Shown: positions 23,618-31,621 of the stretch, one piece after another
Position numbering within the stretch: position 1 is the stretch's first letter
How the letters are laid out: every line of letters begins with the position of its first letter
NCBI GenBank assembly: GCA_028281865.1
Contig: JANQJB010000001.1
Location: forward strand, 1-36,555
Direction: 5' to 3'
DNA: 36,555 bases
Source: Marinagarivorans sp.
Lineage (GTDB): Bacteria; Pseudomonadota; Gammaproteobacteria; Pseudomonadales; Cellvibrionaceae
Translations under genes and position numbers: made by a program
The notes under the pieces: generated by a model
Database searches by the model: none
The model's input: the letters and a program-made list of their open reading frames with translations, nothing else
Told to the model about the DNA's origin: nothing

Positions 23618-26315
23618 TTGTGGTATGAATTCGACACAAACTTTTTAATTCGCAATATTGACAAGTCGCCGGGAATTTTTTGGGGTCGACACGCGCTTCT
23701 CCATGAATAAATTCAGATGCCAGTCTGTTTAGGGTGTCACGCCACTGAGTAATTAATTGCGGCCAGTTATCCGGTTGGTTATCACCCTTGATTTCATTTA
23801 CTTCCTTTAAGCCTGAAAATAAATCTCTCTGCTCAGCAATACCGACATACTCAACTGTCTTGGCATTAATTACCCCAAATGCAGCAGCACCGGCATGCTC
23901 GGTCGCAATGCAATAAAGTGGAACCTGAGGCTCATCGGGCCTTTCGCCTTGCCAGCTATTTATATTTGAATCACTCGTTTTATAATCAATAATGGCAAGA
24001 TGCTCACTATTACCAAGCCGATCAATTCTATCAATACGCATTTTTATCGATAGAGCCCCAAGCTGCACGATAATATTTTTTTCGCGCCTTTCTACTGTAA
24101 AACTCTCCCTCGTTTTCTCAATCGCCAACCATTTTAAAAGCATTGTTTCGGTACGAAGCAATTCAATTGTTTTTAACTGTTCTCCGTAGCGTAGTGTTGG
24201 CATAACGTTTCGCCAGGCAATTTTAATTTTTTCTCGAACTAACTCCAATAATTCATTTTCTGGCATGGCTAACAAGCGATCTAAACTGCATAAGTCTTGC
24301 CAAAGCAAATCCAAACTCTCATGAATCAAACTACCTCTATCACGCAAGCTCATGCCCATGGTTATTTCTTCATTAGAACGAGCGCCTAAACGATAAATCG
24401 CGAACGCACGAAAAGGACAAGCTGCTTGATCTTTAAGAATATTAGTTCCACCTTGAGCAATTTCATTCTTACTAAACTTGCTTCCGAGAGTATCAATAAA
24501 ATTTTCCATTGTGGACGCAGACCGGCAATCGAATAAAACTCTTTTGTAGTCGTTATCAGAAGTGATATTTAATTCTTTCGCTTCCTCCTTAGCAAAATGA
24601 GAAACAAGTAGACTGGGATTTAATGGCTGCTCTCCATCCCACTTGGCGTAGCTGAAGATAACCTTGGCTGCACTTCGTGAAAGCCTTTGCGTGACCTCGC
24701 GCGCATAATCCAATTCGTGGGCTACACAAGCGCGCGGCATCTCGTGTTCGCGTTGAATATGCACTGGAATAAAAGGATTAGGCGCGAGCGGTTCCGGCCA
24801 ACTGCCATCTTGCATTTGCGCAACCCAGAGTGCATCAAAATGCATACCCGCAGCTTCAAGTAGCCCAAGCACCTGCACGGGAGAACTCATCGTTTGTACT
24901 TGAAAGGGTTTACCCGAGATTTTTCGCAAATATTTTAATGCTTCATCTACTTGTAGTTTATTCTGTGTTTTTTGTAGCTGAGAAAATTCAACTAAGATGT
25001 CGGGCCACATTTGCAACTGTTGGTATTCAATCGTGTCTGCTTCACGCACGCCAGGCCAGGCAAATATACTCAGCAATATTTTGTATTGTTTTAACCAGTC
25101 TTGTGGGCTGAGAAATTGTGATTTATTGCGTACTTGCATCCATTCATATAGGGCTTGATAAAACTTTTCCGCATTAACTTTATATTTAAGGTTTTCATTA
25201 AATGAAGCAAGTTCCGAACGCAACTGAATCAGCGATATACTTTTATAACGTGTTTTTAACTCTGACAAAAATGCCATGCGTGCCGGTAGCTCACCTGCTT
25301 CTCCAATAAATACAGACTGTAATATCCGTCCAATTAAATCAATCGGATTTCGCTCGCAATTTAAATTTAGCAGGTCAATAGCTGCACGAATTACAGGCGT
25401 ATCGGACAGCATTTCCGCCGCCGACACATTAAACCCAGTCGCCTGGCGCGGCGAACTTGGCAGCAGTGATTGTGGTTCAAATTCGCGCTTAAAAATTTTC
25501 TCTACTAACCCGCGGTCTCTGCTCAAAGATGGAATCACCACGGCTATTTTTTTATTCTTTTTAGCCTGCTCGTGTGCCCACTGAGCAGCTCCCTCTATTT
25601 CCGCTTTTTTACTATTAAATGCTCTATTTGAGCAGTCCGCTTGTACGGTAATATTAAAGTGCTCTACTGAAATATTAGCCGCTGCTAACGAATCCAAAAA
25701 ACACAGGTTTAAGGGGCTAAGAGTATCGAACCCGAGACAAAATACTTTCTCTGTGCCAACAAAATTTTGACCTTGCCGAAACAATTCAATAATCGTTTCG
25801 AGTTGCTGTTCTCTGTCAATAAAGTGATGATAGTCCAACTTATTTTGATAGCTCTCAGCGCAGCGTTTAAAAAATTCAAATTCGACTGAAGCGTCGGAAA
25901 TTTCTTGCAAAGGTAGCTGCCATTGCTGAAGCAAATGCCAAGCTTCTGCCATAGATTCGGCATATGACTCAAACGTATGCTCGAACAATTCCACACCGTT
26001 TTTTTCTTCGAATTCCGCTGCGTTCGCAGCGATACAACGCCGCCAAAGAAGATGTTCTTGGGCAGGAGATAGCAAGGTTTTGGCTGCAGCTTTATGAGCG
26101 GCACGAATCTGAATTAAACACCACAATTCTTGTGCCCAAACATACAGCGAATTACAGGGCAATGAATGCCAGGCGGAGCGTTTACGTTGCTTTTGATTGT
26201 CGTCAAACAAGGTTCCGATAAAACGGCTAAGGCGCTGATTAGGCGTCAAGATCAAAGTGCGATCATCAGTTTGATCAAAAATAGCTTGGTATTGATTCAG
26301 AAAGGTCAAGCGCAA
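23598..26315 (-). CDS. AddB-like PD-(D/E)XK nuclease, probable DNA repair protein (TIGR03623 type)
   Basis: 905-residue AddB relative. The N-terminal helicase-like half lacks a Walker A loop (RTLILTPNQRLSRFIGTLFD) and is presumably inactive. The C-terminal nuclease has KMRIDRIDRLG, IIDYKTSD (DYK near 777) and QVPLYCIA. Four cysteines fit the iron-sulfur staple of AddB: one in ACPFRAFAIYRLG (near 632) and three in CQYCELKSLC (near 883). Length and layout match the described family of about 900-residue AddB-like proteins next to a UvrD-type helicase. The start is uncertain: TTG at 26315 or 26309, both without a clear ribosome site. The upstream frame stays open for a while without an ATG. Confidence 0.87.
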   Translation of the reverse strand: MRLTFLNQYQAIFDQTDDRTLILTPNQRLSRFIGTLFDDNQKQRKRSAWHSLPCNSLYVWAQELWCLIQIRAAHKAAAKTLLSPAQEHLLWRRCIAANAAEFEEKNGVELFEHTFESYAESMAEAWHLLQQWQLPLQEISDASVEFEFFKRCAESYQNKLDYHHFIDREQQLETIIELFRQGQNFVGTEKVFCLGFDTLSPLNLCFLDSLAAANISVEHFNITVQADCSNRAFNSKKAEIEGAAQWAHEQAKKNKKIAVVIPSLSRDRGLVEKIFKREFEPQSLLPSSPRQATGFNVSAAEMLSDTPVIRAAIDLLNLNCERNPIDLIGRILQSVFIGEAGELPARMAFLSELKTRYKSISLIQLRSELASFNENLKYKVNAEKFYQALYEWMQVRNKSQFLSPQDWLKQYKILLSIFAWPGVREADTIEYQQLQMWPDILVEFSQLQKTQNKLQVDEALKYLRKISGKPFQVQTMSSPVQVLGLLEAAGMHFDALWVAQMQDGSWPEPLAPNPFIPVHIQREHEMPRACVAHELDYAREVTQRLSRSAAKVIFSYAKWDGEQPLNPSLLVSHFAKEEAKELNITSDNDYKRVLFDCRSASTMENFIDTLGSKFSKNEIAQGGTNILKDQAACPFRAFAIYRLGARSNEEITMGMSLRDRGSLIHESLDLLWQDLCSLDRLLAMPENELLELVREKIKIAWRNVMPTLRYGEQLKTIELLRTETMLLKWLAIEKTRESFTVERREKNIIVQLGALSIKMRIDRIDRLGNSEHLAIIDYKTSDSNINSWQGERPDEPQVPLYCIATEHAGAAAFGVINAKTVEYVGIAEQRDLFSGLKEVNEIKGDNQPDNWPQLITQWRDTLNRLASEFIHGEARVDPKKFPATCQYCELKSLCRIHTTNGDTVG

Positions 26316-27134
26316 ACACCACTGTGTTGTGATTTGGCGAGAAACTAGAAACGCGCTGCATTATACGGGATTTTGACTGGGGCCTGGCTAGACCAACAAA
26401 AAATCATCTCGACTATTTGTATAAAATTCTCCGCCGGTTCGTCGCATTATATGCGATCAGTAGCCCCGAATTAAATAAAAAAACAAGAGTGTGGCTCCGG
26501 CAAAGGGAGTTCAAATACCAACACAACTCAGTTTCGACGGAGTTTTTGGCATGCTTAACCACCCGGAATAAAAGTGGATATATCTCACAATGTTCAGATG
26601 ATACCTGCGATAACGGTCTCATTAACGAAGACAACAATTTGCGCAATGAAAATTTTCCGTAATAATGGTTTGCGTATTAAAGAAGCAAGACACCAAACTT
26701 TGTCTTTGCTCTCACTGGGAAGTCGACATACATCAATAAGATAACGATAACTAGGTCAATCGGCATATGGTCGAATTGATTCGAATTGATGAATGTTCCG
26801 CGAAAAAGATCATAAATAAATTGGGGCAGGCTTAAACCGGAGCTCGCCAGCCGTTAAATAGGATTTTTAGGCACTTTAAGATTTGCTGTTTTGTCGACGC
26901 GAAAACCAAAGCAGCAAGACCGCCAGCTAGAGCGGACCGTTAAGTACCGTGGAGTAAGAAAAGCCAAAATTTACTTTACCCACAACTTAGTGGTTTCGAT
27001 TTGCCAATAGCCGACAAATCAAACTGCAAATTCTGCCTAGCACAGGTGTCCTTATTCGGATAATCGCATAGAGAGGCCTTCTAAAAGCGACGAATGTTTA
27101 AGGGCTAAGTTAGATATCGCATTAGGTGAAAATT
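26316..27134. other. Intergenic region of about 820 bases, no supported gene
   Basis: Divergent region between the AddB-like gene and the first cytochrome cassette. Overlapping frames on both strands (about 26413-26662) look random and have no ribosome sites. A perfect 10-bp tandem duplication (TCGAATTGAT twice) lies at 26771-26790. A small GC-rich hairpin (CCGC/GCGG) lies near 26920. I see no convincing promoter for the plus-strand cassette. Confidence 0.5.
26771..26790. repeat. 10-bp perfect tandem duplication
   Basis: TCGAATTGAT repeated head to tail in non-coding DNA, about 350 bases upstream of the first cytochrome-DUF1592 gene. Confidence 0.7.
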
Positions 27135-29027
27135 ATGGCCTACCAAATCGCGCTTAAAATCTCATCGATTGTCATCACACTGGCGTTATGCGCATGTGCC
27201 GGCAGCGGGGACGGGTCTTCCTCATCGAGTTCCTCGTCCAGCTCTTCTGGCAGTTCATCCAGCTCCGGTGCCAATGCACAGAAAGGCGATGTCGTTAAAG
27301 GCGAACAAATATATAAACAAATGTGCGATACCTGCCACGGCGCAGACGGCTCGCGTCCCAATAGGCCTCTCAATAACGACACTTTGAGCTTTGATCAAAT
27401 GGCAACGGAGATTCGTTTGCGCATGCCCGCAAATGATGACCCCAGCACGTGTGACGAAGAATGCTCGATTGATGTCACCGCCTATATTAAGCGTTCAATC
27501 TTTGGCGGAGGCGTGCCAAACCCGCAGCCACTCGCAGGACGCTTACCTAGACCACACTACGTCAACGCTGTGGAAGATCTGTTTGGCGTAAGCGTAGATG
27601 CAACACTCGCTAACAACTTACCTTTCGAGATTATCGAAGAAGATGGCTTTGTAACCGCCATCGAAACTCAAGGGGTGGAAACTGGACACCCATCTATTTA
27701 TGCCAAAATAGCGCGCAGTATTGCAGATAAAATAGACCTCGGTGCGATAGCAAACTGCAGCTCTACGAATGCGAACTGCCGCAGCCAGTTAGTCGAAACT
27801 CTCGGCCAAAAAGTGTTTCGCAAACAGTTGAGCAATGACGAAATTTCTTCATTTACCCAGCTTTTCGTCGACGTGAGCAATATGCAAGGCGCGACTTTCG
27901 ATCACGCGGCCAACGCAGTTGTGCGCGCCATGCTGCAATCACCTCAGTTTCTATACCGCTTAGAGGAAGAAACCGTTGGCACCAAGGGTGAGGAGCGCAC
28001 CCTAAACGGCTACGAGCTAGCGACTCGATTAGCGAGCTTTTTGTGGCAGAGTGTTCCCGACCAGGCCCTACTCGCTTTCGCACAGAACGTTGAACGAAAT
28101 GGATTAAAAGTCTCGGACCTTGAAACACAAGTCGACAGAATGCTTGCCGACAATGCGAAGATAGCTCGCACACGAGACAGATTTTGGTCTGACTACAGCC
28201 AAACCTCGATTACGACGATAACCGACGCACGCTCCACTGCTCACGCCGAAGAGTTGCAGGGTAGCCTAATGGAAACGCTCTTGCGCGCCTCGGGATCGCA
28301 GGGCAACGAAATTCCATTGCGCAACCTCTTCACGACTACGCAAATGATACTTACCCCGACCATTGCCGGCGATCTCGGCCTGCAATCTAACGGCAACGGA
28401 TATCGAATGTACGACACATCTTCCGCAGCTCAGCGTATCGGCTTTTTATCGCATCCGGGACTGATCGCCAATATGGCTAGTACCTCGTTTGTATCCCGAG
28501 GTCTCTATCTTACGGAACGCGTGCTGTGTGAGCACATAGGCGCTGTGCCTTCAAATGTAGTGGAATTCTCACAGAGTGTCGCAGCTCAATCCGCAGACAA
28601 ATCGCCGCGCGACGCCAAAGATATTCGCTTTGGCTCGGGAGGCGCATGTGAAGAATGTCATCGTCGCTTCGAACCCATCGCGTTTGCGTTCGAGCAGTTC
28701 GACCTTATCGGTAATCACACCTTAAAAGACGAACTAGGCAATGACTTATTTACCCATGGCTATCTGCAAACGTTCGACGGCTCCAATGGCTTAGCCTACG
28801 ACGACGTTGCCGGCTTAATGAATCTGCTGCGCGACGACGAAAATGTTAACGAGTGTTTGGTCGGCAATATGATGCGCTTTGCCATTGGCCGCTACTACGG
28901 TTCGCATGAAGGTGACGAGCGCAACGCCGCTTATTCGGAATACGTGGCAGATGGTGGCACCTTCAGTGCGATGCTAAGAGCAGTTGCTCTAAGCCCATTA
29001 TTTAGAACCCTCTACGTTGCTAAGTGA
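27135..29027 (+). CDS. Secreted lipoprotein cytochrome with DUF1587/1595/1592/1588/1585 domains and polyserine linker
   Basis: 630 residues from the ATG at 27135, chosen because TTAGGTGA precedes it; a GTG at 27126 lies inside that ribosome site. Signal with lipobox LCAC (Cys21), then a polyserine linker (Ser28-Ser44, one Gly). A cytochrome c domain has C64-DTC-H68 and a possible axial Met in RLRMPAND. The Planctomycete-type chain follows in order: DUF1587 (RLPRPHYVNAVEDLFGVSVD), DUF1595 (QKVFRKQLSNDEISSFTQLF), DUF1592 (NGYELATRLASFLWQSVPDQ), DUF1588 with a second heme motif C505-EEC-H509, and DUF1585 (NMMRFAIGRYYGSHEGDERN). The protein is probably anchored in the outer membrane. Function of the DUF chain is unknown; electron transfer to or from an extracellular reaction is inferred from the heme motifs. 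The partner DUF1552 gene follows after 8 bases. Confidence 0.92.
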   Translation: MAYQIALKISSIVITLALCACAGSGDGSSSSSSSSSSSGSSSSSGANAQKGDVVKGEQIYKQMCDTCHGADGSRPNRPLNNDTLSFDQMATEIRLRMPANDDPSTCDEECSIDVTAYIKRSIFGGGVPNPQPLAGRLPRPHYVNAVEDLFGVSVDATLANNLPFEIIEEDGFVTAIETQGVETGHPSIYAKIARSIADKIDLGAIANCSSTNANCRSQLVETLGQKVFRKQLSNDEISSFTQLFVDVSNMQGATFDHAANAVVRAMLQSPQFLYRLEEETVGTKGEERTLNGYELATRLASFLWQSVPDQALLAFAQNVERNGLKVSDLETQVDRMLADNAKIARTRDRFWSDYSQTSITTITDARSTAHAEELQGSLMETLLRASGSQGNEIPLRNLFTTTQMILTPTIAGDLGLQSNGNGYRMYDTSSAAQRIGFLSHPGLIANMASTSFVSRGLYLTERVLCEHIGAVPSNVVEFSQSVAAQSADKSPRDAKDIRFGSGGACEECHRRFEPIAFAFEQFDLIGNHTLKDELGNDLFTHGYLQTFDGSNGLAYDDVAGLMNLLRDDENVNECLVGNMMRFAIGRYYGSHEGDERNAAYSEYVADGGTFSAMLRAVALSPLFRTLYVAK

Positions 29028-29035
29028 GGCTCAAA

Positions 29036-30451
29036 ATGAGAAAAGATCAAGTCCTCAATCGTCGATTATTTTTAAAGGGTGCCGGTTCCGTTGTCGTGGG
29101 TTTACCACTTTTGGAGGAGATGTTTCCGGCAAAGGTTTGGGCGCAGGATTCCGCGTTGCCAAAACGCTGCCTTACGATGAGCTTTGGCCTCGGAATTGAA
29201 AAGTCGTTGCAAGACGAGCGTTGGGACGGTCCACTCGCTCCGTTGCAATCTGTGGCCAGTAAAACGGCATTCTTTTCCAATTTGCGCAATCAGCACTTAA
29301 AGGGTGGTGGAACGGTCCATTTTGAAGTCGGGGCAACGCAATTTACCGGCATCAAGCAAAAAGGCACAACCAGCGCTAACGGCCCCTCACTGGAACAAAT
29401 TTTTAGGCTCCATTATCACCCCAACGGCGTTCCTAGCTTAACCGGACTACCTTCCAAGTCCGCCGGACTTTGGTCGCGAACCGGTTCGGTGTGCCAATAC
29501 ATTCGCCATTGGAACTTAAACGGAGGAAGAGGCGAGCGCCCCGAGCGACGGCCTAGTAAAGTTTTTGATGCCATTTTTGGTAGCCTGCAAAAACCTGGCA
29601 GTGGCGGCGGTGGCGGCATGACCGACCCCGAAGTCGAGCTCGAAAAACGCATCCGGCAGAGCATTCTCGATACTGTTGTCGAGCAATACAATAGTCTAAA
29701 AAGCAGCAACTCTTACTTGGGCAACGATTCCAAGCTCAGAATTGAGGAGCACCTCGACACGGTTCGCGCGGTCGAGCGCGAACTCATTAACGGGGACCTA
29801 GCAGCCACTGAAATTGAACAAAATGAGCCAGGTGATTTTCCTGTGGCTTCCGACTACCAGGATCCGCCGCTCACGTTTTACGATAACGCCAGTGGCAGAC
29901 CGCCCGGACCGAACCCACGCTGGCAGGATGCGCAAAAAACGTTTCGGCTTAGCGGCAAGCTCTTTGCCCTTGGTATGGAAATCGACGCATTGCGTTTCGG
30001 CAGCATGATTTGGGTTGGCGCCGGCGGCCATTTGCGCTTTACAGGCGAATATAACGCTGAATTAATTGGAAGAAGTTACAACTTCAGCAACACCAAAAAC
30101 AAGTCGCCACATGATGCTATTTTCCACAGCTATAACAAAGACGCCGTGCGTGTTCACCAATATTTCGCGCTGTCGCAACTTGGTTATGTACTCGAGGAAA
30201 TGGACAAGGTGACCGAACCTAACGGCAAGACCTTGCTGGATAATTCTCTCGTTGTATTAGCGACGGAATACAGCAAAAATCATAACGGTGGTGCCGGAAT
30301 TTTCCACGCAGTGTGCGGCGGCAATGGATTGTTTAAAGCGGGGCATTACGATGGTGCCTGGGGTTTCAACGACGTTTATAAAACTGTACTGGACGCCTAT
30401 CAAATCGACCACAAAATTAATGGCACTACAATAGGAGAAATTTTGGCATAG
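29036..30451 (+). CDS. Tat-exported DUF1552 protein, divergent copy
   Basis: 471 residues from the ATG at 29036, supported by GAGG 6 bases upstream. The Tat signal is NRRLFLKGAG (Arg9-Arg10) followed by SVVVGLPLLEEMFPAKVWA. The body shows DUF1552 features: RCLTMSFGLGIE, APLQSVASKTAFFSNLRNQH, a helix EEHLDTVRAVEREL and FALGMEIDALRFGSMIW. The family motif HxxSHH is read here as HDAIFH (359-364), so Ser and the following His are lost. The C-terminal motif region is also altered (VVLATEYSKNHNGGAGIFHA, where the sister protein has FGSGMGNPHKHDHSNLP). It may have lost or changed catalytic activity. A Gly-rich patch (PGSGGGGGMTDPE) is also specific to this copy. It is coupled to the preceding cytochrome gene. 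Confidence 0.88.
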   Translation: MRKDQVLNRRLFLKGAGSVVVGLPLLEEMFPAKVWAQDSALPKRCLTMSFGLGIEKSLQDERWDGPLAPLQSVASKTAFFSNLRNQHLKGGGTVHFEVGATQFTGIKQKGTTSANGPSLEQIFRLHYHPNGVPSLTGLPSKSAGLWSRTGSVCQYIRHWNLNGGRGERPERRPSKVFDAIFGSLQKPGSGGGGGMTDPEVELEKRIRQSILDTVVEQYNSLKSSNSYLGNDSKLRIEEHLDTVRAVERELINGDLAATEIEQNEPGDFPVASDYQDPPLTFYDNASGRPPGPNPRWQDAQKTFRLSGKLFALGMEIDALRFGSMIWVGAGGHLRFTGEYNAELIGRSYNFSNTKNKSPHDAIFHSYNKDAVRVHQYFALSQLGYVLEEMDKVTEPNGKTLLDNSLVVLATEYSKNHNGGAGIFHAVCGGNGLFKAGHYDGAWGFNDVYKTVLDAYQIDHKINGTTIGEILA

Positions 30452-30851
30452 TCGATATTTAGATCAAATTTGTGCCAGTAAATTTCAACTACATCAGCCA
30501 TTACCAAGAGTAAGCTGTACTCAATGTTTTTGCGTGCAGCGCTAATGAATTCCGTTTACCGCTTTCACTTAAAACGTTGTTAAGGCATTAAAAACAACCC
30601 CCTATAACTAATACTAATAAAAAAGCGGATTTCAAATTTTAGTTTATTAGCGGTCGAAACTAATCTAATCTCAATCAAGACTATGTGATCGCCAAACCTG
30701 GTCAATTAACTAAGAATAAATGGTGTTGTACCATGCCAAAATCATCGTCATAATTACTTGTGGCGCGGTTTTTAAATGAAAATTAATGGGCTAAATTTTC
30801 TCTAGCTGGAAAGCCGCGTAGAAATCAAAGGTTTCATTACGTCAATTTTGT
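30452..30851. other. Intergenic region, no supported gene
   Basis: 400 AT-rich bases after the first cassette. No terminator hairpin with a T run is visible after 30451, and no clear promoter before the small gene at 30864. A short dyad ATGGT/ACCAT lies near 30720-30735. Confidence 0.5.
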
Positions 30852-30863
30852 ATGAGAAGTGGC

Positions 30864-31235
30864 ATGTCAGAGTTTAAAGCCGGTCAGATTTGGAAATACA
30901 AGACACGTAAAGGTGAAGAAGACTCTCGGGTTTATATCGTTCAAGTCGACAACCACACGAAGTATGGCCGGGTTTACCACATCAGTATTGACGGATTAAA
31001 TATCCAAAACCCAGAATTGACGGGCGGAGTTCAGCATCAAGTCCCTCACACCGCCGTCAACGAAAACGCGCTTAAAGATTCTCTTATTGAACTTGAAACG
31101 ACCACTACGCAACCTCCGGATATATCGATTGGCTACCAGTTGTGGGTGGACTCCGTTACAGCCGGACAAACCGGCATTTTCAATATTCAGGTCAAACAGC
31201 TGGTGCAATTCATCGAAGATGGTGTTTCGCACTAG
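30864..31235 (+). CDS. Small conserved hypothetical protein
   Basis: 123 residues from the ATG at 30864 (MSEFKAGQIWKYKTRKGEED); an ATG at 30852 would add four residues but has no ribosome site. The protein is cytoplasmic by appearance, with no signal or membrane helix. Visible segments are SRVYIVQVDNHTKYGRVYHI, DGLNIQNPELTGGVQHQVPH and IGYQLWVDSVTAGQTGIFNI. I believe similar small proteins (GQxWxYxTRxxExxS then GRxxHIxxxGL) occur as hypotheticals in many proteobacteria, with a beta-rich fold, but I cannot name a function. It lies between the two cytochrome cassettes on the same strand, with gaps of about 400 bases on both sides, so it may simply be an insertion between them. Confidence 0.7.
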   Translation: MSEFKAGQIWKYKTRKGEEDSRVYIVQVDNHTKYGRVYHISIDGLNIQNPELTGGVQHQVPHTAVNENALKDSLIELETTTTQPPDISIGYQLWVDSVTAGQTGIFNIQVKQLVQFIEDGVSH

Positions 31236-31621
31236 AACACCCCTTACAAGTGCCGATTTACTGCGAGTATGCGTACCTAAACCTAAGATCGACCTTGATA
31301 CGGACTTGTTCACTGCAACTGCACACTGCTCATCCAAGGAAGTCGCTATGTGTATAAATTTGCGATTTTAAGTAGCTTTAGCAGATAGCTTTTTAATCGC
31401 TATTCGGCAAACAGAGCATGCGAACGTTGGACATCTTTTGTACAAAACATTAAAATTTCCAGCAAACTCGCTTATATATTACGAAGCATATGCCACGAAA
31501 TTATGGTCATAGACCGTGCTGAGCAAACTCGACATTCAATTGGCACCAATGCCATCCGAGCGAGATCTCGTTGCACCCTGCCGTTTCATTAGATGCATAG
31601 TGATAATAAAATTCGTGATCA
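31236..31621. other. Intergenic region, no supported gene
   Basis: 386 bases before the second cytochrome gene. It contains a perfect palindrome CGAGATCTCG (31561-31570) and a short dyad TGGCA/TGCCA near 31541-31554, either of which might be an operator. No standard promoter is evident. Confidence 0.4.

Noticed and set aside
26413-26662. Two overlapping open frames on opposite strands, 77 and 81 codons
   Set aside because: Mirror-image frames in AT-rich DNA without ribosome sites or domain features.
26820-26990. Possible cyclic-di-GMP riboswitch before the first cytochrome gene
   Set aside because: Some GC-rich hairpins and an A-rich GCC-AAA stretch are present, but the conserved GEMM core could not be aligned.
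27216-27266. Simple-sequence repeat or CRISPR-like array at the polyserine stretch
   Set aside because: The DNA is not periodic; all six serine codons are mixed.
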